A stretch of DNA of 64,000 bases, taken from assembly GCF_014654205.1 (NCBI RefSeq), contig NZ_BNAW01000053.1:1-64000 (forward strand). The letters are read 5' to 3'. The notes beneath the pieces were generated by a model. The model searched no databases and had not been told where the DNA came from. It saw nothing but the letters and a program-made list of their open reading frames with translations. Position 1 is the stretch's first letter, and each line of letters starts with the position of its first letter. Shown piece by piece: positions 49,268 through 57,265 of the stretch. A program made the translations under genes and the position numbers. The DNA is from Amycolatopsis bullii (GTDB lineage: Bacteria > Actinomycetota > Actinomycetes > Mycobacteriales > Pseudonocardiaceae).

Positions 49268-50707
49268 ATGCCCCGAAAACCCGCCACGGGACGGCACCGC
49301 ATCACCCGCCGCACCAAGCTCGCCACCCTCGGACTGGGCTTGGCGCTGGCCGCCTGCGCCTTGGTCGTCGCCACCACCACCGGCGGCACCGGCACCGCCG
49401 GAGCGTCCGAAGTGGACAAGTCGTTCTTCGTCGACATCACGAAGGTGCCGAAGGGGACGAACGTCAACCAGGCGCTGCAGCGCCAAGGCGCCCGCGGAAC
49501 CTTCACCGTGGACTGCGGCCGCAACGAGAACCAGCACTTCAACCCCGACAACTTCATCGCCCAGCCCGGCGTCCGCAACGGCGCCGAGCACCTGCACGAC
49601 TACGTCGGCAACCTCTCGACCAACGCCGACTCCACCAACGAAAGCCTCGCGAAGGCCGGCACCACCTGCAAGAACGGCGACAAGTCGACGTACTTCTGGC
49701 CGGTCGTGCGCATCGACACCGAGGAAGACGAAGAGAACCCGCCGGCCAAGGACGTCTCCGCCGATCGCGAGCGGGCGAAGCAGGAGGAGGCCGGGACGCA
49801 GGTCGACTGCCCCGACGTGGCCAGCAAGCTCGCCGACGTCCCCGACCCGGCCGCCGCCGAGGTCGAGCGCAACCTCGACCTGCTCGACAACCAGGTCGAG
49901 GAGGCGAACACCCGGATCGCGGGCGGGGACCTGAAGTCGGAGCAGGACGTCCGCAACGCCGTCCTGAACCCGCTGGGCGACAAGCGCAAGGCGACCATCG
50001 ACCGCATCGCCATCGCCATCGGCCGGACGGGCGCGAAACCGGAGGACCTCGGCGGCCTGGCGTCGTGTGTCTTGAAGAAGAACGGCCAGGGCGGCCTCGA
50101 CAACGGCGGCGGCAACAGCAACGGCAAGCCGGCCGAGCTGCCGGGCGTCAACGAGGACAACGAGATCGGCAATAACGAGGGGGAAATCCAGCGCGTCGAG
50201 CGGGCCGACCTGACGTTCACCAGCGGCGGCGCCCGCCGGGTCGTGGCGATGCCGCAGTTCCTCCGGATCCTGTACGGCGACGCCAAGCAGACCACGAACG
50301 GCCCGGCCAACGTCCGGCCGAGCTGGACGTGCAGCGGGTTCGAGGACCGGCTCACCGACAAGTACCCGATCTGCCCCGAGGGCAGCAAGGTGAAGCGCAT
50401 CCACAGTTTCCCGAACTGCTGGGACGGCAAGAACATCGACAGCGCCAACCACCGCACGCACATCGTGTTCGCCGACCAGCAGGGCAGGTGCCCGCAGGGC
50501 TTCAAGAACGTCCCGCAGCTGCGGATCACGCTGACCTACGACATTCCGCGGGACGTCCAGGTCAACGGCCAGTACAAAGTGGACGCTTTCGAGCAGGAGA
50601 ACCACAACCCGCGTTCGGACCACGACGACTTCGCCAACGTCATGGGCCAGCGCCTGATGAACCAGGTGGTCCGCTGCATCAACAGCGGCAAACGGTGCTC
50701 GCAGTGA
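49268..50707 (+). CDS. Secreted DUF1996-domain protein
   Basis: A 479-aa exported protein. The signal peptide has a basic start and a hydrophobic core (TLGLGLALAACALVVATTTGG). Residues about 75-165 and 310-475 carry the DUF1996 pattern: FTVDCGRNENQHFNPDNFIAQPGVRNGAEHLHDYVGN, WPVVR, PSWTCSGF, FPNCWDGKNIDSANHRTHI and LRITLTYDIP. Typical members have one continuous domain; here an acidic, Lys-rich and Asn/Gly-rich insert of about 150 residues splits it. Function is unknown; actinomycete and fungal homologs are secreted. ATG 49268 follows GAGGTGA. The 220-bp region before it holds no recognised gene. Confidence 0.8.
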   Translation: MPRKPATGRHRITRRTKLATLGLGLALAACALVVATTTGGTGTAGASEVDKSFFVDITKVPKGTNVNQALQRQGARGTFTVDCGRNENQHFNPDNFIAQPGVRNGAEHLHDYVGNLSTNADSTNESLAKAGTTCKNGDKSTYFWPVVRIDTEEDEENPPAKDVSADRERAKQEEAGTQVDCPDVASKLADVPDPAAAEVERNLDLLDNQVEEANTRIAGGDLKSEQDVRNAVLNPLGDKRKATIDRIAIAIGRTGAKPEDLGGLASCVLKKNGQGGLDNGGGNSNGKPAELPGVNEDNEIGNNEGEIQRVERADLTFTSGGARRVVAMPQFLRILYGDAKQTTNGPANVRPSWTCSGFEDRLTDKYPICPEGSKVKRIHSFPNCWDGKNIDSANHRTHIVFADQQGRCPQGFKNVPQLRITLTYDIPRDVQVNGQYKVDAFEQENHNPRSDHDDFANVMGQRLMNQVVRCINSGKRCSQ

Positions 50708-50727
50708 CTTGTGCGGGGTAGCCGCGG

Positions 50728-50765
50728 CTCAGGGCCGAAGAGCGTCGGTGCTGTTCGGCCCTGAG
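50728..50765 (+). terminator. Hairpin after the DUF1996 gene
   Basis: CTCAGGGCCGAA (50728-50739) pairs perfectly with TTCGGCCCTGAG (50754-50765). It is 20 nt after the stop codon and ends 35 nt before the 3' end of the convergent tRNA gene, so it may stop both transcripts. Confidence 0.65.
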
Positions 50766-50800
50766 CGCGCGTGCTGCTTCGGCCGGGCAAGACGAGCTGC

Positions 50801-50877
50801 TGGTGCCCCCGACGGGACTCGAACCCGCACTGAATCGATTTTAAGTCGACTGCCTCTGCCGATTGGGCTACGGGGGC
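50801..50877 (-). tRNA. tRNA with anticodon UAA (Leu codon UUA) and a short variable loop
   Basis: A 77-nt cloverleaf with encoded CCA: acceptor GCCCCCG/CGGGGGC, a 3-bp D-stem GCC/GGC with an 11-nt loop containing GG, anticodon stem GTCGA/TCGAT around the loop CTTAAAA (anticodon UAA), a 5-nt variable region TCAGT, T-stem GCGGG/CCCGT with TTCGAGT, discriminator A. By anticodon it reads UUA (Leu). Bacterial tRNA-Leu should have a long variable arm (class II); this one is class I although its D-arm has the Leu-like 3-bp form. It may be an unusual isoacceptor, a tRNA-like gene with another role, or mischarged. Confidence 0.8.
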
Positions 50878-50923
50878 ACCGCACACTCTAGGTGATTGCG
50901 CCGGGCGTGCGTCCGGCGCCGCG

Positions 50924-51046
50924 CTAGTGGCCGTCCAAGAGGCCTGGGCCGTGCTCGGCTCGGCGCCAGTCCTCCGATCGGTGGCGGCGGCGCTCCTGCT
51001 CCCGCACGATCCAGTCGCGGCCCTCCGCCGAGACCGCCTCCAGCAC
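50924..51046 (-). CDS. Possible small hydrophilic protein (40 aa)
   Basis: A GTG at 51046 with GGGAG 8 nt upstream opens a 40-codon frame (MLEAVSAEGRDWIVREQERRR, then a SEDWRRAEHGPG segment) ending at TAG 50924. The composition is Arg/Glu-rich and looks protein-like rather than random, but no family is recognised. It lies between the tRNA and the ndh terminator, in an otherwise gene-free 376 bp. Confidence 0.3.
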   Translation of the reverse strand: MLEAVSAEGRDWIVREQERRRHRSEDWRRAEHGPGLLDGH

Positions 51047-51206
51047 GTGCAGTGCTCCCGCGATCCGGGGTCGACGGATTCCTGATCCCCACCGGCGAGC
51101 GCGTCTCGCGACAGCCCGGCCGGCCCGCCGCGCTCTACCGGCGCGGTCCCGCCACCCTGCTCCACCCGGCCATGCTCCGGACCCGTTCCTGAACCGGCCC
51201 GGAACG

Positions 51207-51242
51207 CCGAGAGCCCCCGGCCGCGGGGCCGGGGGCTCTCGG
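51207..51242 (-). terminator. Strong terminator of ndh
   Basis: A 16-bp stem (51207-51222 with 51227-51242) around a GCGG tetraloop lies 12 nt after the ndh stop codon. It is the most stable simple hairpin seen in the window. Confidence 0.8.
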
Positions 51243-51253
51243 ATTCACGACAC

Positions 51254-52588
51254 TCAGGACTTCGAGACGCGCGCGAACTCGTCCTTCGGGTTGTTGATCT
51301 GCCCGAGCGAGATCACCTCGCGCCGGAACAGCCCGCCCAGAATCCAGTCGAACAGGATCCGGATGCGGCGGTTCCACGTCGGCATCGCCTTGAGGTGGTA
51401 GGCGCGGTGGAACAGCCACGCCGGGAAGCCCTTGATCTTCAGGTTCAGCGCGTCCGCGACACCCTTGTGCAGGCCGAGGCTCGCCACCGCGCCGAGGTTC
51501 TTGTGGTAGTAGTCCTTCGGCTTGCCGCCGCGCAGCACCTTGATGATGTTCTTCGCCAGCAGGCGGGCCTGGCGGACGGCGTGCTGGGCGTTCGGCGGGC
51601 AGGTCGCCGTCGGGTCCTCTTCCGTGCGGGAGAGGTCCGGGATCGCCGCGTTGTCGCCCGCGGTCCACACGTCCGGGTGGCCGACGACCTGCATCGCGGC
51701 GGTCGCCTCGAGGCGGCCGCGCTTGTCGACCGGCAGGTCCGACTGGCCCACCACCGGGTTGGCCTTCACACCCGCGGTCCAGATGATCGTGTCCGTGTCG
51801 AACTCGGTGCCGTCCGAGAGCACGACGTGGCCGTTTTCGAACGACTTCGCCGCCGTCGACAGGTAGACCTCGATGCCGCGCTTCTCCAGCTGCTCGACCG
51901 TGTACACGCCGAGCGTCTCGCGGACCTCGGGGAGGATGCGGCCGGCCGCCTCGACGAGCACCCAGCGGATGTCGGAGGTCTTGATGTTCGGGTAGTAGTT
52001 CTCCACCGCGAACCGGGTCATGTCCTCGAGCTCGGCCAGCGCCTCGATGCCGGCGAAGCCGCCGCCGACGACGGTGAACGTCAGGAGGCGCTTGCGCAGC
52101 TCGGGGTCGAGCGTGCTGGCCGCCTCGTCGAGCTTGGTCATGATGTGGTTGCGCAGGTAGATCGCCTCGCCGATGGTCTTGAAGGCGATGCCCTCCTCGA
52201 CCAGGCCCGGGATCGGCAGGATGCGCGCGACGGCGCCGAGCGCGACGACGAGGATGTCGTAGCCCAGCTGCTCGATGTGGCCGTCGGCCGCCTCGACCGT
52301 GACGGACTTCTTCTCGTTCTCGATCTTGGTGACGCGCGCGGTCAGCACGTGGCAGCGCTTGAGCACCCGCCGCAGCGGCACGACCACGTGCCGGGGCTCG
52401 ATCGCGCCGGCCGCGGCCTCCGGGAGGAACGGCGCGTAGGTCATGTGGGGCTGCGGGTCAACGACGGTCACGGAGGCCTCGTTGGCCCGGAGCATCTTCT
52501 GGAGGCCGTACGCCGTGTAGAGCCCGACGTACCCACCACCGAGGACGAGGATCCGAGTCGGTTCCGACTTCGACTTCGCAGCAGCCAT
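51254..52588 (-). CDS. ndh: Type II NADH dehydrogenase (NDH-2)
   Basis: A 444-aa membrane-associated flavoprotein that passes electrons from NADH to menaquinone without pumping protons. Two Rossmann motifs are clear: GGGYVGLYTA for FAD (about 18-27) and VVGGGFAGIEALAEL for NADH (about 173-187). TAGDNAAIPDL is the C-terminal FAD motif, and NAQHAVRQA is the quinone-site region typical of Ndh. Amphipathic C-terminal helices (WNRRIRILFDWILGGLFRR) fit membrane docking. Monocistronic, with a strong terminator. Confidence 0.92.
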   Translation of the reverse strand: MAAAKSKSEPTRILVLGGGYVGLYTAYGLQKMLRANEASVTVVDPQPHMTYAPFLPEAAAGAIEPRHVVVPLRRVLKRCHVLTARVTKIENEKKSVTVEAADGHIEQLGYDILVVALGAVARILPIPGLVEEGIAFKTIGEAIYLRNHIMTKLDEAASTLDPELRKRLLTFTVVGGGFAGIEALAELEDMTRFAVENYYPNIKTSDIRWVLVEAAGRILPEVRETLGVYTVEQLEKRGIEVYLSTAAKSFENGHVVLSDGTEFDTDTIIWTAGVKANPVVGQSDLPVDKRGRLEATAAMQVVGHPDVWTAGDNAAIPDLSRTEEDPTATCPPNAQHAVRQARLLAKNIIKVLRGGKPKDYYHKNLGAVASLGLHKGVADALNLKIKGFPAWLFHRAYHLKAMPTWNRRIRILFDWILGGLFRREVISLGQINNPKDEFARVSKS

Positions 52589-52672
52589 GTCCTCATGGTG
52601 ACACCTTCGCCGCGCTCCCGCTCGGGGGCCCCATCCGGCTGTGACCAGCGTCGCTGCGGTTTCCGTAACGAT

Positions 52673-53356
52673 TCAGTCGTGCCCTGTCACCGAGGTCGCG
52701 GCGCGGAAGACGTCCGCCACCATGGCGTGGGTCACGCGGTGTGTCTGGACATTGCGCGGCGAGACGTGATAACAGCCGAAAACCCGCAGGTCGCCGAGTT
52801 CGAGCACGGCACCGTGCGCGAAGGCCGGACGCGGCTGCGGCACCGGCCAGCCGGCCGCCTCCAGCACGGGCAGCAACGCCTGCCAGCCGAACGCCCCCAG
52901 GACCACGATCGCCCGCAGTGTCGGACGTAACAGTGTCAGTTCCTCGGCCAGCCACGGGCGGCAGGTGTCGCGCTCGGCCGGCGTCGGCTTGTTCTCCGGC
53001 GGCGCGCACCGCACGGGCGAAACGAGCCGGGTGCCGTACAGCTGGAGGCCGTCGCCGATCGCCGTCGACGTCGGCTGGGAAGCGAGCCCGACCTCGTGCA
53101 GGACGCGGAAGAGGAAATCACCCGATGGGTCGCCGGTGAACATCCGGCCGGTGCGGTTCGCGCCGTGCGCCGAGGGCGCCAGGCCGACGACCGCGAGCGA
53201 CGCGTCCGGCGGCCCGAAGCCCGGCACCGGGCGCGCCCAGTACTGCTCGCCGCGGAACGCCGCCTTGGTGCCCGCGACGCCCTCGCGCCAGGCCACCAGC
53301 CGCGGGCAGGCGCGGCAGCCGGCGACGGCGGCGTCCAGCTCTTCGAGGGACCTCAT
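52673..53356 (-). CDS. Uracil-DNA glycosylase, family 5 (UdgB-like)
   Basis: A 227-aa Fe-S uracil-DNA glycosylase that excises uracil and other deaminated bases. Cys14 and Cys17 (GCRACPRL), with later Cys in SPVRCAPP and RDTCRPWL, form the iron-sulfur ligand set. VVGLAPSAHGANRTGRMFTGDPSGDFLF is the family 5 active-site block, and HVSPRNVQTHRVTHAM is the DNA-intercalation motif. ATG 53356 overlaps the nfi stop (ATGA), so two repair enzymes for deaminated bases are translationally coupled. One codon (52930-52928) is the rare TTA. Confidence 0.85.
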   Translation of the reverse strand: MRSLEELDAAVAGCRACPRLVAWREGVAGTKAAFRGEQYWARPVPGFGPPDASLAVVGLAPSAHGANRTGRMFTGDPSGDFLFRVLHEVGLASQPTSTAIGDGLQLYGTRLVSPVRCAPPENKPTPAERDTCRPWLAEELTLLRPTLRAIVVLGAFGWQALLPVLEAAGWPVPQPRPAFAHGAVLELGDLRVFGCYHVSPRNVQTHRVTHAMVADVFRAATSVTGHD

Positions 53357-54012
53357 CGCAGCGCCGCCCGGGACAACCGGTCGGCGTGCCGCGTGGTTTC
53401 GGGCAGCCGGTAGCGCGGAGTCAGGGCCAGCGTCAGCCGGCACGCGTGGGCCAGGTCGATCCGGTGCCCGGCGGAGACGTACACGGGCTTGACGCCATCG
53501 CGGGTCCGGAGCACCGCGCCGACGACCTCACCTCCGTCGACCAGCGGCTCCGCCGCGCCGCGGGCGAACGCGGGGGCGGCGTGCGTGCCGACGAGCCGGG
53601 TCTTGCCGACGCCGAAGGCGGGCAACCCGGTCAGGACGCCGAGGTGGCAGGCCAGGCCGAAGCGCCGCGGGTGCGCGAGGCCGTGGCCGTCGCAGACCAG
53701 GACGTCGGGGGTGCGCTCCAGCCGGTCCAGCGCGGCGAGCAGCGGCGGCAGCTCGCGGAAGGCGAACAGCCCCGGCTCGTACGGGAAGACGGCCTTCGCC
53801 CGGTGCGTCCGTTGCTCCACCACGGTGAGCCCGGCGGTCTCGAGGGTGACGACGGCCGCGGCGATGCCGTCGTTGTCGTCGTAAGCGACGTCGAGGCCGG
53901 TGACCGTCGGCGGCAGCTCCGGGCAGTCGTCGGCGAGCTCGACCCGGTCGCGAAGCCGCTCCTGCACGGCGAGCGCCTCCTCGGCCGTCGACGGCCAGTC
54001 CTCGGTGTGCAC
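53353..54012 (-). CDS. nfi: Endonuclease V (deoxyinosine 3' endonuclease)
   Basis: A 219-aa nuclease that nicks DNA next to deoxyinosine. Motifs: VTGLDVAYDD with the first metal-binding Asp, YEPGLFAFRELPPLLAAL, VLVCDGHGLAHPRRFGLACHLGV and VGKTRLVG followed by GAVLRTRDGVKPVYVSAGHRIDL. Length fits the family. The GTG start at 54012 has AGGGTGA upstream; longer in-frame extensions are shadows of the opposite-strand peptidase gene. It overlaps udg by 4 bp and diverges from the S10 peptidase. Confidence 0.9.
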   Translation of the reverse strand: MHTEDWPSTAEEALAVQERLRDRVELADDCPELPPTVTGLDVAYDDNDGIAAAVVTLETAGLTVVEQRTHRAKAVFPYEPGLFAFRELPPLLAALDRLERTPDVLVCDGHGLAHPRRFGLACHLGVLTGLPAFGVGKTRLVGTHAAPAFARGAAEPLVDGGEVVGAVLRTRDGVKPVYVSAGHRIDLAHACRLTLALTPRYRLPETTRHADRLSRAALR

Positions 54013-54060
54013 CGGGTCACCCTGCCACAGGTGGCCGGACCCGCCGACTAGGTTGGGTCC

Positions 54061-55554
54061 ATGGCGGACAAGACCCCCGAAGAGGCCCCCGAGCCGAAGG
54101 CCGCGGAGACCACCGAAATCGCGGCCGAGCCGACCGACGACATCGTCACGACCCAGCACACGCTGACCGTGAAGCGGAAGAAGCTCGCGTACACGGCGAA
54201 GGCGGGGCGGATCGTCCTCCGTAAGGAGATCGTGAAGGACGGCAAGTCCGAGGGGTTCAAGGCGAAGGCCGAGGTGTTCCTCACCTCCTACACCCTCGAC
54301 GACGCCGACCCGGGCTCGCGGCCGGTGACGTTCGCCTTCAACGGCGGTCCCGGCTCGTCGAGCATCTGGCTGCACATGGGCCTGATGGGGCCGCGCCGGG
54401 TGCTCTCGGGCGACGTCGACGACCTGGTGCCGCCGCCGTACGGGCTGGCCGACAACCCCGAGACGCTGCTGGCGCACAGCGACCTCGTGTTCATCGACCC
54501 GGTGTCGACCGGCTACTCGCGCGCGTCCGACGGCGGCGAGACGAAGGACTTCCACGGATTCAAGGGCGACATCGAGTCGGTCGGCGAGATCATCCGGCTG
54601 TGGGTGTCGCGCCACGAGCGCTGGCTGTCGCCGAAGTTCCTGGCCGGCGAGTCGTACGGCACGCTGCGCGCCGCCGGGCTGGCCGCGCACCTGCAGGACC
54701 GGCACGGGCTCTACCTGAACGGCCTGCTGCTCATCTCCTCGGTGCTCGACCTGGGCACACTCCAGTTCACGGAGGGCAACGACCTCCCGTACTCGCTGTA
54801 CGTGCCGACGTACGCGGCGATCGCGCACTACCACGGCCTGCACGGCGAGCGCCCGCTCGACGACGTCCTCGCCGACGCCGAGGACTTCGCGGCGAAGGAC
54901 CTGCCGTGGGCGCTGGCCCGCGGCGCCCGGCTGTCCACTCAGGACCGGACGGAGGCGGTGGCCACGCTGGCGTCGCTGACCGGGCTTTCGGAGTCCTATG
55001 TGGACCGGGTGAACCTCCGGATCGAGCACGTCCGGTTCTTCACGGAACTGCTGCGCGACCGCGGCCTGACGGTCGGCCGGATGGACGGCCGGTTCACGAC
55101 GTGGGAACCGGACGGCGGTCGCGAGCGCATGAGCGACGACCCGTCGATCTCCCGGGTGGTCGGCGCCTACGCGGCGGCGTTCAACCACTACGTGCGGGCC
55201 GAGCTCGGGTACGCCAACGACCTGCCGTACGAGCTGATCAGCGAGGACACGTTCAAGGCGTGGTCGTACGCGGACTTCGAGGGCCGCTCGGTCTCGGTCG
55301 TGGACTCGCTGAGCGCGGCGATGCGCGCGAACCCGCACCTGCGCGTGCACGTGGCGTTCGGCCACTACGACGGCGCGACGGCGTACTACGCGGCCGAGCA
55401 CGTGCTGGCCCACTTGCAGATCCCGGAGGAACTGCGCGAGAACATCGACACGGCGTACTACCCGGCGGGCCACATGATGTACGTCCACGAGCCGACCCGG
55501 GTGCAGCAGTCGAAGGACCTGGCGAAGTTCGTCAAGAAGGCGTCGAACCGCTGA
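54061..55554 (+). CDS. S10-family serine carboxypeptidase-like protein
   Basis: A 497-aa alpha/beta hydrolase of peptidase family S10. FAFNGGPGSSSIWLHMG is the oxyanion/substrate loop, GESYGTLRAAGLAAHL holds the nucleophile Ser (about residue 200), and a late Asp plus PAGHMMYVH supply the rest of the triad. There is no signal peptide, unlike eukaryotic members; the first ~35 residues are Glu/Ala/Pro-rich and probably disordered. Cytoplasmic bacterial S10 proteins have poorly known substrates. TAGGTT (54049-54054) is 6 nt before the ATG, so the mRNA is leaderless. Confidence 0.85.
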   Translation: MADKTPEEAPEPKAAETTEIAAEPTDDIVTTQHTLTVKRKKLAYTAKAGRIVLRKEIVKDGKSEGFKAKAEVFLTSYTLDDADPGSRPVTFAFNGGPGSSSIWLHMGLMGPRRVLSGDVDDLVPPPYGLADNPETLLAHSDLVFIDPVSTGYSRASDGGETKDFHGFKGDIESVGEIIRLWVSRHERWLSPKFLAGESYGTLRAAGLAAHLQDRHGLYLNGLLLISSVLDLGTLQFTEGNDLPYSLYVPTYAAIAHYHGLHGERPLDDVLADAEDFAAKDLPWALARGARLSTQDRTEAVATLASLTGLSESYVDRVNLRIEHVRFFTELLRDRGLTVGRMDGRFTTWEPDGGRERMSDDPSISRVVGAYAAAFNHYVRAELGYANDLPYELISEDTFKAWSYADFEGRSVSVVDSLSAAMRANPHLRVHVAFGHYDGATAYYAAEHVLAHLQIPEELRENIDTAYYPAGHMMYVHEPTRVQQSKDLAKFVKKASNR

Positions 55555-55600
55555 ACCCCCGCGCCGGAGTGGCGGCTCATGGCGCCCTCGGCTTCGCTGC

Positions 55601-56386
55601 TCACCGGACCTCCCCGTAGTGGCCGTCCGCGGGCAGCGCGGGACGGCGACGCCGCTGGGTGAACCACCCGGCGGCGTGCGTGGCCACCGCGAGCGCGACG
55701 TAGCCGGCGAGCCACGGATCGCCCTGGCGGTCGCCGTACGTCAGGTCGGCGATCAAGGGCAGCGCGAACACCGACGGCATCAGGAGGTGGACGTCCTCGA
55801 GCCGCGTCACGACGTCGACCGCCAGCGAGCCCTCGTCCTCGGCGAGGACCGGCCGGGTGAGGATGCCGGTGAGGACCACGGCGTCCGCCGCCGCACCGAC
55901 GGCGAGATGGCCGAGCCAGAACTCCGCCCAGAGCGAGCCACCGGCCGCCATCGTGGCGGCGAGCGCCGCGCCGCCACCGAAGGTGACCAGCAGCGAGGTC
56001 AGGTACCAGCCGTTCAGCACGTCGGCGCCGGACGGACGAGGCCGGTGCAGCCGCCGATCGCCCAGCCAGGCCGCCGCCCGCCGGTCGCCCGCCCGGACGT
56101 GCAGCCACACCGTGAGCTGCACCGCGGCCACGGTGAAGAAGATGTACCCGCCCACGGGCAGGTCGGTGCCCTCCACCCCGGGCAGGAGCCGCAGGAACAC
56201 GTAGCTGAAAGCGCAGGCGGAAACGACCAGGGTGAGGACGAAGACCGGGGAGAAGGCGTCCGGCGACCGCCGTCCGGCGCGGACGCTCAACCGGAAGGTG
56301 AGCAGCGTGGCCGGCTCGGCGACCCGGACACCGTGCTTCTCGAGCCACTTGACCGCCGCCTGCTCGTCCTTCGTCAACCCGATCAC
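55601..56386 (-). CDS. Multi-pass membrane protein, tandem paralog 3 of 3
   Basis: A 261-aa protein with about six membrane spans and no recognised domain. It shares with the two upstream genes an N-terminal WLEKHGVRVAEPATLL segment, a central GWYLTSLLVTFGGGAAL helix and RPVLAEDEGSLAVDVVTRLED, and ends GHYGEVR. Its GTG start overlaps the previous gene's stop (GTGA, 56386-56383). Function is unknown; the conserved acidic AEDE motif after a membrane span may be a functional site. Confidence 0.65.
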   Translation of the reverse strand: MIGLTKDEQAAVKWLEKHGVRVAEPATLLTFRLSVRAGRRSPDAFSPVFVLTLVVSACAFSYVFLRLLPGVEGTDLPVGGYIFFTVAAVQLTVWLHVRAGDRRAAAWLGDRRLHRPRPSGADVLNGWYLTSLLVTFGGGAALAATMAAGGSLWAEFWLGHLAVGAAADAVVLTGILTRPVLAEDEGSLAVDVVTRLEDVHLLMPSVFALPLIADLTYGDRQGDPWLAGYVALAVATHAAGWFTQRRRRPALPADGHYGEVR

Positions 56387-57219
56387 CGGGGCGCCTCCGG
56401 TGACCAGCCGGCCCCGGCCTGGGCCGGCAGCGGGACCCCGTAGTCGCCGTCCGGGAGCGCCGGGCGCCGCCACCGGCCGGCGATCTGCAGGGCGATCGCG
56501 AGCGCCGCGTAACCGAGGAGCCATGGCGCGAAGCCGGGCGGCTGGCGTTGGGTGGTGACCAGGTCGAAGAGCACCGGCAGCGAATAGGCCGAGGGCAGCG
56601 CGATGACCAGGTCGTCGAGCCGCAGCACGGCGTCGACCGCGGCGGACGGCTCGTCTTCGGCGATCACCGGGCGGCGGACGACTCGGGTCACGATCACCGC
56701 GCACACGACCGCGCCGATGGCCAGCAGGCCGAGCCAGCTCCAGGCGTAGGTCCGGTACGGCGTGGCCACGAACATGGTGACCCCGAGCGCCGCGCCCCCG
56801 GCGAACGTGACCGCGGCCGACGCGAGGTACCAGCCTCCCAGCGTCGCCCGCCAGGACGGCCGCGGCCGGGCGAGCGCGCGGTCGCCGAGCTGCTCCAGGG
56901 CCTGCCGGTCCCGCCGCCGGACCGCGAACCAGAAGGCCAGCTGGCTCCCGATGAGCAGGAAGTACGGGACCTTGCTTTCGGTCATCTCCACCCCGCGGAC
57001 GCCGGGCAGGTACTGCAGGCACTGGTAGGCGACAGCGACGGCGAGAGTCGCCAGCACGATCCCGGCCTGCCGGATCACCAGCGGCCGGGGCCGCGCGGTG
57101 TTGCGGACCCCCAGCCGCGTGGCGAGCAGCCGCGTCGGAATGCCCACGCGCACCCCGCGGCGCCCCAGCCAGACCGCCGCCTGCACGTACTCGCCGCGGC
57201 TCGGTACCTGTTCCCCCAT
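56383..57219 (-). CDS. Multi-pass membrane protein, tandem paralog 2 of 3
   Basis: A 278-aa integral membrane protein, middle member of the triplet. Shared elements are WLGRRGVRVGIPTRLLATRLG at the start, GGWYLASAAVTFAGGAALG, RRPVIAEDEPSAAVDAVLRLDD and a C-terminal GDYG. A GGGGAGGGG ribosome-binding site precedes the ATG. Translationally coupled to the following paralog. No similarity to a named family is recognised. Confidence 0.65.
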   Translation of the reverse strand: MGEQVPSRGEYVQAAVWLGRRGVRVGIPTRLLATRLGVRNTARPRPLVIRQAGIVLATLAVAVAYQCLQYLPGVRGVEMTESKVPYFLLIGSQLAFWFAVRRRDRQALEQLGDRALARPRPSWRATLGGWYLASAAVTFAGGAALGVTMFVATPYRTYAWSWLGLLAIGAVVCAVIVTRVVRRPVIAEDEPSAAVDAVLRLDDLVIALPSAYSLPVLFDLVTTQRQPPGFAPWLLGYAALAIALQIAGRWRRPALPDGDYGVPLPAQAGAGWSPEAPR

Positions 57220-57265
57220 GGACCCCTCCCCTGTCCTCCTTACACGCTCGAAGGCCCGGAGAGGT

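Noticed and set aside
54013..55488. Long N-terminal extension of the endonuclease V frame
   Set aside because: It is antisense to the S10 peptidase gene, rich in Arg/Val/His repeats, and lacks any domain; GTG 54012 with its ribosome-binding site fits the family length.
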